Origin: Rhodospirillum rubrum ATCC 11170
GTDB lineage: Bacteria; Pseudomonadota; Alphaproteobacteria; Rhodospirillales; Rhodospirillaceae
Reading direction: 5' to 3'
Assembly (NCBI RefSeq): GCF_000013085.1
Contig: NC_007643.1
Span: 1,411,001 to 1,475,000 of the forward strand
Length of the DNA stretch: 64,000 bases
Under the pieces are notes generated by a model. The model was not told the DNA's origin, searched no databases, and worked only from the letters and a program-made list of their open reading frames with translations. Of this stretch, positions 53,371-61,360 are shown one piece after another (positions within the stretch are counted from its first letter, which is position 1; every line of letters begins with the position of its first letter). A program made the position numbers and the translations under genes.

Positions 53371-53390
53371 TCACGGGGAGCCGGGACAGC

Positions 53391-53421
53391 AAAAAGGGGG
53401 AATGGACCCCATTCCCCCTTT
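53391..53421 (-). terminator. Terminator after rplU-rpmA
   Basis: A perfect 13-bp stem with a 3-base loop is followed, on the minus strand, by TT after an A/T-rich stem end, giving five T in a row. It lies about 90 bases after the rpmA stop and separates the ribosomal genes from obgE. Confidence 0.88.
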
Positions 53422-53507
53422 CGCCGAATACCAGGACCCGAGCGCCATCGGCACGCGGGACCGTCCTTGCCGCCGCATCCCCGGGGGAGGCGACCGTCAG
53501 GCCGGTG

Positions 53508-53765
53508 TTACGCTTCCGCGACCACCGAAACGAACATCCGACCGCGGAAGCCCTTGTGGAACTTCACATTGCCCGGAGTGGTGGCGAAAATGGTGTGGTC
53601 CTTGCCCAGACCGACATTGGCACCCGGATGGTACTTGGTGCCGCGCTGGCGCAGGATGATGTTGCCGGATACGACGATTTCGCCGCCGAACTTCTTGACG
53701 CCCAGGCGACGGCCTTCGGAGTCGCGTCCGTTGCGGGAACTGCCGCCGGCCTTTTTATGAGCCAT
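53508..53765 (-). CDS. rpmA: 50S ribosomal protein bL27
   Basis: This 85-residue protein near the peptidyl-transferase centre starts [18 protein letters not shown], the universal bL27 N-terminus that reaches the active site. [18 protein letters not shown] follows. TAAGGAG precedes the ATG. It is co-transcribed with rplU. Confidence 0.98.
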   Translation of the reverse strand: MAHKKAGGSSRNGRDSEGRRLGVKKFGGEIVVSGNIILRQRGTKYHPGANVGLGKDHTIFATTPGNVKFHKGFRGRMFVSVVAEA

Positions 53766-53819
53766 GGGAAAGTCTCCTTACGTATCTATCGAGGGGATCG
53801 CTCTGGCGCCGATGGCGTA

Positions 53820-54122
53820 TCAGACGCCGGCGAAGCCGGTGATGCGAACCCGAGTGAGGAACTGGCGGTGGCCGTTCTTGCGCCGGTAGTTCTGACGGCG
53901 ATGCTTCTTGAAGATGATAACCTTCTCGCCGCGGAACTGGGACAGAACTTCGCCGGTGACCTTGGCGCCCGCGATGGTCGGAAGACCGACGGTGTCGCCG
54001 AGAGCGAGCACGGAGTCAAACTCCACGGTCGCGCCCTCGTCGGCCTCGAGCTTCTCGATGTCGATGACGTCGTTCTCGGCGACCTTGTATTGCTTGCCGC
54101 CCGTCTTGATGACCGCGAACAT
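53820..54122 (-). CDS. rplU: 50S ribosomal protein bL21
   Basis: This 100-residue 23S-rRNA-binding protein begins [20 protein letters not shown] and has the [15 protein letters not shown] basic loop. It is the first gene of rplU-rpmA, with a good promoter about 65 bases upstream. Confidence 0.98.
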   Translation of the reverse strand: MFAVIKTGGKQYKVAENDVIDIEKLEADEGATVEFDSVLALGDTVGLPTIAGAKVTGEVLSQFRGEKVIIFKKHRRQNYRRKNGHRQFLTRVRITGFAGV

Positions 54123-54184
54123 GACGTGTGCCCTTCGGATAATAAGATGTACGGCGGATCCCGGGGACCCGCTGCGGAAGCGGC

Positions 54185-54212
54185 ACTATACTGATGCGCA
54201 AGACGGAGTCAA
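54185..54212 (-). promoter_or_regulatory. Promoter of rplU-rpmA
   Basis: On the minus strand TTGACT is separated by 16 bases from TATAGT. Both boxes are near consensus for the housekeeping sigma factor. Predicted transcription start is near 54178, giving a leader of about 55 bases. Confidence 0.75.
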
Positions 54213-54328
54213 CGCCGATGTGCTGGCGGAGGGCGATGCGACAGGGCCGAAGGGCCTAAGTGGGGCAAGGCGGTGGGTAAGAAAAGAGGAAACGTGGAAA
54301 ATGACCCTGAAATTCGCATAAATCCCCA

Positions 54329-54357
54329 TTGCAAAGCTCGTTTTCTTGGATTAGGTT
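54329..54357 (+). promoter_or_regulatory. Possible promoter of tRNA-Ser
   Basis: TTGCAA, 17 bases, TAGGTT, placed about 49 bases before the tRNA. The -10 box is weak, so this is tentative. Confidence 0.4.
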
Positions 54358-54405
54358 GCCGGCCTTCCCGAGACGGGGTTCGCCCTGTCTTCGACCGACC
54401 CCTGC

Positions 54406-54495
54406 GGAGGGGTGCCAGAGTGGTCGATCGGGGCGGTCTCGAAAACCGTTGTTCCTTCGCGGGAACCGTGGGTTCGAATCCCACCCCCTCCGCCA
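54406..54495 (+). tRNA. tRNA-Ser (anticodon CGA)
   Basis: This 90-base class II tRNA has a 7-bp acceptor stem GGAGGGG/CCCCTCC, discriminator G and encoded CCA. The anticodon loop is CTCGAAA with anticodon CGA. A long variable arm (GTTCC-TTCG-type) and T arm GTGGG-TTCGAAT-CCCAC are clear. It reads UCG codons. Confidence 0.95.
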
Positions 54496-54500
54496 ATTCA

Positions 54501-54535
54501 AAAAAGCCAAGTCCCGGAAGGGGCTTGGCTTTTTT
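54501..54535. terminator. Terminator after tRNA-Ser
   Basis: An 11-bp stem AAAAAGCCAAG/CTTGGCTTTTT flanked by A and T runs works in both directions. It ends the tRNA on the plus strand and probably stops incoming minus-strand transcription. Confidence 0.85.
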
Positions 54536-54634
54536 GCTGTCGAGTCGGAGCTGTCGCCTTCGGAAAAGGGCTATCGGCCGAGGGGCGCCGCCCGGTCGCT
54601 CCCTCGGCCGCCCCGTCCGGCCACGGCGCCGCCT

Positions 54635-55303
54635 TTAGGGGCGCTTGCGGCCGGTGATCATCGCCCGGATCAAATTCTCATGATGGCCGCGGCTGGAGAG
54701 AACCACGCCGGTGAGATGAAGGGCGATGAGGACGAGCATGGCATTGGCGAAAAACTCGTGGACTTCCTTGGCAGCACTTTTTTTGCGGTGTTCGCCGCCC
54801 CTCCTGGCGTCGCCGTCGTCATCGGCGCGGGCGGGGGCGATGATCGATACTCCGGCGGTGGCCGGGGCGCTGACGCTGTAGAAAGGCGCCAGCGGTCCCT
54901 GGTGCTTTTGCTCGGCCAGGGTCGCCATGCCGCTGAGGGTGGTCGCGGCTAGGCCAAGAAGCAAAGCCACGGCCATGGCGCCGCCAGCCGGGTTATGGCC
55001 GATGAAACGCTTGCCCGTGCCCGATGGCACACTGCGCAAATAGGCGATCACCTCGGCCGGGCGTTTGACGAAATCGCTGAAGCGGGCATGGGGCGAACCG
55101 ATAAAGCCCCAGATCACCCGCAGGCTGACGATCAGGGCGATGGCATAGCCGGCGACGGTATGAAGGGTCAGCGCGTCGTCTTCGCTCAGGTAGGCGATGG
55201 CGAAGGCGATGACGACGCTCCAGTGGGCAAGGCGGACCAACAGATCCCAAACGGCGATTTCATTGGGCGCCGCCGGTTCGGCAAGGGGGGTGGGGATAGT
55301 CAT
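54635..55303 (-). CDS. Cytochrome b561-family membrane protein
   Basis: This 222-residue protein is predicted to have four membrane helices and to bind two b hemes. VWDLLVRLAHWSVVIAFAIAYL and ALTLHTVAGYAIALIVSLRVIWGFIG give the first two helices with conserved His. EVHEFFANAMLVLIALHLTGVV gives the last with two more. A His-poor charged loop (ADDDGDARRGGEHRKKS) separates helices 3 and 4. Such proteins carry electrons between quinol and periplasmic c-type or other acceptors. No partner cytochrome c gene is adjacent, so the redox partner is unknown. Confidence 0.87.
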   Translation of the reverse strand: MTIPTPLAEPAAPNEIAVWDLLVRLAHWSVVIAFAIAYLSEDDALTLHTVAGYAIALIVSLRVIWGFIGSPHARFSDFVKRPAEVIAYLRSVPSGTGKRFIGHNPAGGAMAVALLLGLAATTLSGMATLAEQKHQGPLAPFYSVSAPATAGVSIIAPARADDDGDARRGGEHRKKSAAKEVHEFFANAMLVLIALHLTGVVLSSRGHHENLIRAMITGRKRP

Positions 55304-55606
55304 GGGCTAGGATCTCCCGCGTGCTCGAACGCTTGCCCGTCAATGGGCTTGTCCGAACGGACGGCCGACCCGCCCGCGCCGGTTGATCGCGCTTCATCCG
55401 GTGCGCCTACCATGACCGACCGCCGATGAACCCGGCATGAATGCGCTGTTCACGCCGGGTTCATTGACCGGGGCGATCCGCGCGAGGTCCTTTTCGTCGG
55501 AGCCTCGCCCGTGTCACCCGGAACGGGGGCCTTGCGCCGGGTCCCCCGGAACGGGGGCCTTACGTCGGGGGAGTCCGGGCCTGCGGTCCGCCGATCCTTG
55601 GGCCGA
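55304..55606. other. 303-bp intergenic region with repeats and palindromes
   Basis: No gene is supported. It holds a perfect 12-bp palindrome GTCCGAACGGAC near 55349 and a 10-bp inverted repeat TGAACCCGGC/GCCGGGTTCA at 55427-55463 (17-base loop). Two copies of the 17-mer CCCGGAACGGGGGCCTT lie at 55517-55533 and 55545-55561. It should contain the end of the DUF2892 transcript and the cytochrome promoter. Confidence 0.5.
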
Positions 55607-55798
55607 TCAGGCGGCTTTGCCCTTGGTGTTGATGCCAAGCAGGCTATAGGCCGGGCACCAGCCGACCAACCCGCCCAGAACCGGCACGATGCCGATCCAG
55701 CCCCAGACACCGATGGTGCCGGTCAGGGTGGCCGCGATCAGGGCGGCGCCGAAAGCGATGCGAAGGATGCGGTCGATGGTGCCGACATTGCTGGTCAT
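55607..55798 (-). CDS. DUF2892 (YgaP-like) small membrane protein
   Basis: This 63-residue protein with two hydrophobic segments begins NVGTIDRILRIAFGAALIA, the DUF2892 signature. GWCPAYSLLGINT is the conserved C-terminal motif with a Cys. In other bacteria this domain is fused to rhodanese (YgaP) or sits near redox and nitrosative-stress genes. AGGAGAT precedes the ATG at 55798. It lies directly downstream of a Crp/Fnr-type regulator on the same strand, which probably controls it. Confidence 0.87.
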   Translation of the reverse strand: MTSNVGTIDRILRIAFGAALIAATLTGTIGVWGWIGIVPVLGGLVGWCPAYSLLGINTKGKAA

Positions 55799-55865
55799 GA
55801 TGGGATATCTCCTAAGGGGGCGGGGATCGCCAGACCGATAGGACCATGACCAGACAAGGGGCTCA

Positions 55866-55878
55866 GTGACCTTGTCAC
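55866..55878. promoter_or_regulatory. GTGAC-N3-GTCAC palindrome
   Basis: A perfect 5-bp inverted repeat lies 70 bases upstream of the DUF2892 start, at the end of the regulator gene. It has the look of a Crp/Fnr-type half-site pair with an unusually short spacer. Confidence 0.3.
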
Positions 55879-56525
55879 ACACCCTCGGCCAAGTGGCGCA
55901 AAGCCTGTGGATCGCGCGGAGCGATTATGCCGCGCCCCAGGTCGACCCAGCCGCGGCGCTCGAAATCCTTCAACTGGCGGCTGATGACCTCCCGCGCCGT
56001 TCCCAATTCCACCGCGAGGTCTTGATGGGTGATGGCGATCGGCTGATCGCCGCGGGCGGCCAGCCAGCCGGCCAGCCGAACATCGATACGGCCAAAGGCC
56101 ACCTCTTCGATCAACAGCAGCAGATCCGACAGCCGGCTGGCATAGGCCGCAAAGACGAAATCGCGAAAGGCTTCCGAAGCGGCCAGCAAGCGGCGGAAAG
56201 TTGGCGCCGGTAGGGCGATCATCTCGACATCGGTTTCGGCGACGCCCTCGGCGTCGTAATCGCGGGCGGCGATCAGGCAGTTGGTGGTTAGAACACAGCT
56301 CTGCCCGCCTTCAACCCGATAGAGCACGATTTCCCGCCCGCCCGGCGAGGTGCGATGGACGCGGATCGCCCCGCTAACCACCAGCACATAGCTTTCGCAG
56401 CGCGCGCCGGTGCGAAACAAGATGGTGCCGGCCGGAACCTGAACGCTCCGCGCCGCCCCCGCGAAAACCCGCGCGGATTCGGCGTCGAGCTCGGCAAGGC
56501 CCGGAAGGCGGAAGGCGGGCGTCAT
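55875..56525 (-). CDS. Crp/Fnr-family transcriptional regulator
   Basis: This 216-residue regulator has an N-terminal cyclic-nucleotide-binding-like barrel (about 25-125) and a C-terminal winged helix. The recognition region is ITHQDLAVELGTAREVISRQLKDFERRGWV. It lacks the N-terminal Cys cluster of FNR, so it does not look like a [4Fe-4S] oxygen sensor. One Cys (Cys43 region, GARCESYV) and another in QSCVLTTNCLIAARD are present. The sequence resembles regulators paired with DUF2892 and rhodanese genes. A GTGAC-CTT-GTCAC palindrome spans its stop codon. Confidence 0.9.
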   Translation of the reverse strand: MTPAFRLPGLAELDAESARVFAGAARSVQVPAGTILFRTGARCESYVLVVSGAIRVHRTSPGGREIVLYRVEGGQSCVLTTNCLIAARDYDAEGVAETDVEMIALPAPTFRRLLAASEAFRDFVFAAYASRLSDLLLLIEEVAFGRIDVRLAGWLAARGDQPIAITHQDLAVELGTAREVISRQLKDFERRGWVDLGRGIIAPRDPQALRHLAEGV

Positions 56526-56697
56526 GGCGGCCTCGTGATCAAGACGGAAGGGGGCGTTCGCCCATCATGCCCCTCCGAGGAACAAGCGCAAGCCATTGGC
56601 TGTGTCCGCCTCGCATCGGTCTTTGCGCGATTGCCCGAGCGCCGGGGATCTGCTTTCCATCCTTTCTCACTCTCTATAGCTGTGTAAAAGCCGGGAG

Positions 56698-57987
56698 CTA
56701 CCTTCCAAACCCCTCAAATGCGTAGTCATTCAAAAACTGCCGTCGCCACAGGAAGGCGCGGTCGATCTTGCTAAGGTCCGCTTCATCGCAAATACCGTCC
56801 CAGGCCGCGCCGATAGCGTCGATCTGCGCATGGATAAGGGCACGGGCCTCTACGTCGTTCAGCAGAAAGGCTGAGGCCGCGAGCCGGCAGGTTTCCAGAC
56901 GGCTGCGGCGATCCTCCTGTCCGATCAGCATGGCTTGATTGGCTTCCCGTCCTGTTCGTTGCTGGGGGCAGAGGTCATAGGCGGGCGTCAGTGCCAGGGA
57001 TTCGCCATTCCAAAAGGCGGCATGGTTGCGGGCGTGATCATCCGTATTGCCCGAAAGCACGTTGAAAACCATCCGCCCGTAAAGCTCGCGCAAGCTGTCC
57101 CTTGGCTCGGTGAAGCGGGCGCGAATGATGTCGGTAAGATCGTGATAGCTCGCATACCGCGCCTGCATTTCAGAAAGGCCCAAAAGGGTCAGTGCCGAGA
57201 CCATGGCGCGCCGCGTCCATCCCGCGCCAGTTCGCTCGCGGTCGAAGCGTTTGACCAGCAAAACGTCCTTGCCATTGGCCTTGACCAGCCGGACTGCCGC
57301 GACAGTGAGGCCGGCGGCCTCTTTCGCCAGCCGCATCGCCACATACTCGGCCTTGACGATAGCGTAGGTATCGTTGGTCGCTGAGAATTTGGCGATGAAC
57401 TTCTCTTGGCCATCCTCGATCAAGGCCTTCGGACGCGCTCCGCCGATTGAACTGCCATGAAACAACGCCTTGTCCAGGGCCGGAGGAATGGGCTCTCCCC
57501 GGTCAACGCGCTCGGCCGCTTCAAGTAATTCCTCCAGCGTCGCATTCTCGGCCTCCCGCGGCCGATAGCGGTCCGGTGATGTCTGGAAGTCCAGCGCGCC
57601 GATGCGGTCCGAGCCCGAATGGAGCAAATAAGTCAGTTCGTCGAACTCGACGGCGTGGGCGCCCACGCCCTTCAGACCCATTAGCCGGTTGATAATCACC
57701 CGCCGCCCCCAGGCGTCAGGGGCGGCGTCGCGCAAGGCTCCCGCCATGTCGAGAGGCGCTTGCGGCAGCAGGGCGCCGCGGACCAGGGGCAATTCCGGCA
57801 GATAAATCGGACGGGCGTCGCCGCGTTCCAAATAAGAACGACCATAGTTGAAGACGTGCATGTCGCCGTCACGGACAAGCCGACCGGCGACAACCGGTTC
57901 GTGATGTCCTGGTAACCAGAGCCAAACATAGGCTTCCCGTGGGGCCGCTTCCCCATCGAAACCGCCGGCTTGCCGTTCAGAAGTCAT
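56698..57987 (-). CDS. hipA: HipA-family serine/threonine kinase toxin
   Basis: This 429-residue HipA-like kinase has an N-terminal HipA domain with LPLVRGALLPQAPLDMAGALRDAAPDAWGRR. The SSIGGARPKALI segment is the regulatory P-loop-like region. The catalytic HipA_C domain has VLSGNTDDHARNHAAF (catalytic Asp) and LTPAYDLCP (metal-binding DFG equivalent). HipA kinases phosphorylate aminoacyl-tRNA synthetases or other targets and cause dormancy when not bound by HipB. Its start overlaps the antitoxin stop by 11 bases. All key motifs are intact, so it looks active. Confidence 0.92.
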   Translation of the reverse strand: MTSERQAGGFDGEAAPREAYVWLWLPGHHEPVVAGRLVRDGDMHVFNYGRSYLERGDARPIYLPELPLVRGALLPQAPLDMAGALRDAAPDAWGRRVIINRLMGLKGVGAHAVEFDELTYLLHSGSDRIGALDFQTSPDRYRPREAENATLEELLEAAERVDRGEPIPPALDKALFHGSSIGGARPKALIEDGQEKFIAKFSATNDTYAIVKAEYVAMRLAKEAAGLTVAAVRLVKANGKDVLLVKRFDRERTGAGWTRRAMVSALTLLGLSEMQARYASYHDLTDIIRARFTEPRDSLRELYGRMVFNVLSGNTDDHARNHAAFWNGESLALTPAYDLCPQQRTGREANQAMLIGQEDRRSRLETCRLAASAFLLNDVEARALIHAQIDAIGAAWDGICDEADLSKIDRAFLWRRQFLNDYAFEGFGR

Positions 57988-58312
57988 CCTTCACCTCTGT
58001 TCGGGGGCGGCGGATCGAGTGAGGCAACAGCGCGAGTTGGTCCTCGATTCGGGCAATCTGTGCGGCGAGTGTGGAGGGCTCGGCTACGAACAGCGGAATA
58101 CCAACGAGATGGGCAGCCTCAAAGACGAGACCAATTTCCGCTTTCGGGCTTCCTTTTTCGATAAGCTGCAAGGTGCTGCGGGCGATACCGATGCGCGCGG
58201 CGAGATCGGCTTCGGACATTTTGCGCTGTTTGCGGGCAAGGCGGATCTTCCCGCCCATGAGAACGAGCGCTTCCCGCGTCGCGCGGGAATAGGTTCGAGG
58301 ATGGGCCGCCAT
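57977..58312 (-). CDS. hipB: HipB-like XRE antitoxin
   Basis: This 111-residue DNA-binding protein has an XRE helix-turn-helix: MGGKIRLARKQRKMSEADLAARIG, then IARSTLQLIEKGSPKAEIGL. The C-terminal tail (PHSIRRPRTEVKDDF) could contact HipA. Typical HipB proteins repress their own operon. The AT-rich stretch TATATGA-CTT-TTATATC-like at about 58355-58372 just upstream is a likely operator. Confidence 0.88.
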   Translation of the reverse strand: MAAHPRTYSRATREALVLMGGKIRLARKQRKMSEADLAARIGIARSTLQLIEKGSPKAEIGLVFEAAHLVGIPLFVAEPSTLAAQIARIEDQLALLPHSIRRPRTEVKDDF

Positions 58313-58563
58313 GGGAAAATGCCTCTTATACCGGTCTCAGATGCGCTCTACGCCTGATATAAAAGTCATATAGCACAAGCGGGGCGAACATTCACCAAAT
58401 CGCCGGCACCAGCCCGTCTTGTCTCGCGTCCTTCCAATAGGCTTTGCCATCCTCGCCGAAGAAAGCCGCTTTCCCGGGTTTTCGCAAAGACCTTGAAAGC
58501 CGACAGGCCCGGACGCTGGGTGGCGATCCGGGCCTGTCGGAGATCAAGTCTTTTGACGGCGGT
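58313..58563. other. Intergenic region holding hipBA promoter and a hairpin
   Basis: The left part contains an AT-rich imperfect palindrome around 58360-58372, probably the hipBA control region. The right part contains the 14-bp hairpin at 58500-58540. Nothing coding is visible. Confidence 0.4.
58500..58540 (-). terminator. Hairpin after the zinc-ribbon gene
   Basis: A perfect 14-bp stem CCGACAGGCCCGGA/TCCGGGCCTGTCGG with a 13-base loop lies 24 bases after the minus-strand stop. The T tract is short (CTTTC), so termination is likely but not certain. Confidence 0.55.
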
Positions 58564-58854
58564 TCAGGCGCGTGGGGTGGCGGTCACCTTGATGGTGGGG
58601 GCGGTGATCGTCCAGCGGGCGTCGCAGGCGGAATTGGAACAGGCGCCGGACATGGCCAGGAAATTATAGGTGGCATTGCGCGGAACCGCATGGGCGGTGC
58701 CGCAGGCGGGACAGAGGAAGCTTTGGGTGAACACGGTTTTGCCCGGCGCCAAGACCGAGGGCTTGCGCTCCATCAGATCGGCCAGCAGGAACTCTTCGGT
58801 GATCTGTTCGGCGACGGGGCGGGCGGACGGAACGCGACGGGCGGGGACGGACAT
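58564..58854 (-). CDS. Small zinc-ribbon protein, unknown function
   Basis: This 96-residue product has a disordered basic N-terminus (SVPARRVPSARPV) and a short helix (ITEEFLLADLMERK). A likely zinc ribbon follows, CPACGTAHAVP then CSNSACDARW, giving a CxxC...CxxxxC pattern. I do not recognise a named family. CCTGGGAGATCCC before the ATG contains a ribosome site. The gene stands alone between hipBA and a P-loop gene. Confidence 0.7.
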   Translation of the reverse strand: MSVPARRVPSARPVAEQITEEFLLADLMERKPSVLAPGKTVFTQSFLCPACGTAHAVPRNATYNFLAMSGACSNSACDARWTITAPTIKVTATPRA

Positions 58855-58985
58855 GACGGGATCTCCCAGGAAAGGAACGCGGCTTTGATATGATCAATCT
58901 GGGCACAGGAAGATCGAAGTTCACTCGGAAAAAACCGATCGTAATCATCGAAATTTTGCGGCGAGACTCGCCTGATACGGGTGGG

Positions 58986-59573
58986 CTATCGTCCGGCACT
59001 GTCCTCAGCGCTATCCCCGGAAATGCCCCCGGCCATGCCAAGGGCGCGCAGGATTTCCGTGGTGCCGGCGGCGATGCCCAGGGTGGCGGTATCGAGAACC
59101 AGCGGCTGGCTATCCCAGGGTTCATAGGTCCGCTCGATGACCTGTCGCCAGGAGGGCAGGATATGGCCGGGGATATCGCCGGAGCGGGTTTCAACGCGGC
59201 GGCGGTGTTCTTCGGCGTCGGAACACACGACCTCGACCTCGAGATAATCAACCCCGGCCTCGGCCGCCACCGCCCGATAGGCTTGACGGGTGATCGCCAG
59301 CGGATTGACCGAATCGATGATGACCCTTTGCCCCAGCCGCAGATTATCAGCCGCCAGCCGGCAGGCCAGCCGATAGCCGGCCGGGCCGATATCGGTGCCG
59401 GGCGCCAGCAGACCCGAGGAGAGGATCTCTTGCTCGAGGGTGTCGATGCGCAGGTAGACCGCGCCCAGGCGCTCGGCCAAAGCCCGGGCGATCGTTGTCT
59501 TGCCAACGCCGGGCAGCCCGGCGAAGAGGATCAGGCGCGCCGAGGAGGGGAGGGCGGATTGTTGGGCGGTCAT
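58986..59573 (-). CDS. AAA/P-loop kinase-like protein
   Basis: This 195-residue protein belongs to the zeta-toxin/adenylate-kinase-like group of small P-loop kinases. Walker A is FAGLPGVGKTTIARAL. YLRIDTLEQEIL follows with an Asp, then VIIDSVNPL, which acts as Walker B. A lid-like region EEHRRRVETR completes the fold. The substrate is unknown; these proteins phosphorylate nucleotides, small molecules or aminoglycosides. It is divergent from the serine hydrolase gene. Confidence 0.85.
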   Translation of the reverse strand: MTAQQSALPSSARLILFAGLPGVGKTTIARALAERLGAVYLRIDTLEQEILSSGLLAPGTDIGPAGYRLACRLAADNLRLGQRVIIDSVNPLAITRQAYRAVAAEAGVDYLEVEVVCSDAEEHRRRVETRSGDIPGHILPSWRQVIERTYEPWDSQPLVLDTATLGIAAGTTEILRALGMAGGISGDSAEDSAGR

Positions 59574-59653
59574 GGGATAAGGATCTCCGGCATCGGCAAA
59601 GGGGCGTGGCGGTGGCGGTCCGACTTTCGCGCCCAGATCACACCCCAGTCACC

Positions 59654-59675
59654 GAATTTTTTTGCACAAAAATTC
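59654..59675. promoter_or_regulatory. AT-rich inverted repeat in a divergent promoter region
   Basis: GAATTTTT/AAAAATTC with a 6-base TTGCAC loop lies about midway between the divergent kinase-like and serine hydrolase genes. It is AT-rich against a GC-rich background and could bind a shared regulator. Confidence 0.35.
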
Positions 59676-59765
59676 TTATCTCGATTCAAAGCCTTGGAGC
59701 GGCGATGGCGCGGAAGGGCGGTGCTTGGCGTTCCGCTTACGGCTCTGTCCTCTTAAATCGGGGGA

Positions 59766-60782
59766 ATGACCCGATCCCTGATCCTTCTCTGCGCGGTTTT
59801 TTGGCTGATCGCCGCGCCGGCCGACGCCCGGACCATGCCCGAGCTGGAGCGGATTCTTGACCGCGCGGCACAATTCGGCGCGCTTGAAACCGTGATCATC
59901 GCCCAGGGCGGTCATACTCTGGCCGAGCGCGGGTATCATGGTCATTCCCCGGGGGCGCCGACCAATATCAAATCGGCCTCGAAATCGGTGATGTCGGCTT
60001 TGGTCGGCATCGCCATCGACAAGGGCGTGCTAAGCGGCACCGATCAGAAAATCGCCCCGCTGCTCGCCGGCGATCTGCCCGCCGATCCCGACCCGCGACT
60101 GGCCGAGATCACCATTGGCAATCTTTTATCGATGCAGGCTGGTCTGGGCCGCACCTCCGGTCCCTTTTACGGGCGCTGGGTCGCCAGCGCCAATTGGGTG
60201 CGCGCCGCCCTGGCCCGGCCCTTCGCCGATGATCCGGGGGGGCGGATGCTTTATTCCACCGGATCGAGCCACCTGCTTTCGGCCATCCTGACGCGGACCA
60301 CCGGGCGTTCGACCCTGGCCCTGGCCCGGGATTGGCTAGGCGCCCAGCCGGGCTTTGCCGTATCCGGCTGGGATCGCGACCCCCAGGGGATCTATTTCGG
60401 CGGCAATCAGATGGCGATGAGCCCGCGCGCCCTGCTGGCCTTTGGCGAGCTTTACCGGACGCGGGGCAAAACCGCCGAGGGCCGTCACGTGATCCCGGCC
60501 GCTTGGATCGACCAGTCGTGGACTTGGCGGACGCGATCGGAATTCACCGGCGATGGCTATGGTTATGGTTGGTTCCTGCGGCCGATCTCCGGCGAGGAGG
60601 TGCGCTATGCCTGGGGCTACGGCGGGCAGATGCTTTACCTCGTGCCGTCGCTGGACCTCACCGTCGTCATGACTTCGGATGAGACCAGCCCGTCGGCGCG
60701 GAGCGGTCATCGCGACACTCTTCACGGCCTGCTGGCCGAGATCATCGGGGCGCTGCGGGCCGAGGATCCCCTCGCACGGTAA
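59766..60782 (+). CDS. Exported serine hydrolase (beta-lactamase class C fold)
   Basis: This 338-residue protein has a signal peptide (SLILLCAVFWLIAAPADA) followed by a class-C beta-lactamase/esterase-type domain. The nucleophile motif SxxK is SASKS near residue 74. A YST motif in MLYSTGSSH takes the YxN position, and WGYGGQM is the third motif. With Ser-Thr in place of Tyr-x-Asn, it is more likely an esterase or peptidase than a true beta-lactamase. GGGG precedes the ATG. It is a single gene, followed by a GC-rich hairpin. Confidence 0.86.
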   Translation: MTRSLILLCAVFWLIAAPADARTMPELERILDRAAQFGALETVIIAQGGHTLAERGYHGHSPGAPTNIKSASKSVMSALVGIAIDKGVLSGTDQKIAPLLAGDLPADPDPRLAEITIGNLLSMQAGLGRTSGPFYGRWVASANWVRAALARPFADDPGGRMLYSTGSSHLLSAILTRTTGRSTLALARDWLGAQPGFAVSGWDRDPQGIYFGGNQMAMSPRALLAFGELYRTRGKTAEGRHVIPAAWIDQSWTWRTRSEFTGDGYGYGWFLRPISGEEVRYAWGYGGQMLYLVPSLDLTVVMTSDETSPSARSGHRDTLHGLLAEIIGALRAEDPLAR

Positions 60783-60872
60783 ATCAGGCCTTTTGGCCAG
60801 GACGCCAAAGGCGTATACCCGCCGCCCGCCGTTTGGCGGGGCGGACCAGTGGACGATAAGAAGGGACGAATC

Positions 60873-61349
60873 GTGCGTCGCAGAAGTGTGCTGTGGGTCG
60901 CGGCCCCGGTGGTTTGCGCGGGGATCGGGCTTTTGGCCGGTCAGGATCGGGCCGCCCGCCCCCAGGGCGGCGGGCTCTTCCCGGTGCCGGGGCTTCATCA
61001 GGCCGATGTGGGCAAGGTCCTGGGGGGCGACCAGCCGCCTTTCGGTTCGGCCGATGCTCTGCGCACCATCGCCGCCGTCGGCTATGGCCTGTGCGAGGAC
61101 CGCGCCCGGATGATCGAACCGGCGCTGCGCCGCTTTGGCATCACGCCGCGCACCCTGGCCCTGCAGGCAAGCTTGCGCCCCGGATCGGCCCTGCACGGGC
61201 TGGCGACCACCCCAGCCTCTCCCGCCGCGGCGGTTCCCGGCGGGAGCGAAGAGTTGGAAAAATGCCGGGATGGCGATCACTACAAACATCCCCCCGGCCG
61301 CCCCGACCGTCGCCGCCGGGTGGCGCGCCAGGAAGAGTATCCGGTTTAA
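60873..61349 (+). CDS. Putative exported protein of unknown function
   Basis: This 158-residue product starts MRRRSVLWVAAPVVCAGIGLLAG, an Arg-rich N-terminus plus hydrophobic signal or anchor. A middle region (VGKVLGGDQPPFGSADALRT) and a very basic C-terminus (PPGRPDRRRRVARQEEYPV) follow. No known family is recognised. GTG at 60873 is chosen because AAGGGA lies 6 bases upstream and puts the signal at the start; another GTG at 60849 lacks a ribosome site. Its stop is 11 bases from the stop of the converging glutamine-synthetase-like gene. Confidence 0.6.
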   Translation: MRRRSVLWVAAPVVCAGIGLLAGQDRAARPQGGGLFPVPGLHQADVGKVLGGDQPPFGSADALRTIAAVGYGLCEDRARMIEPALRRFGITPRTLALQASLRPGSALHGLATTPASPAAAVPGGSEELEKCRDGDHYKHPPGRPDRRRRVARQEEYPV

Positions 61350-61360
61350 CGCCGCTTACC

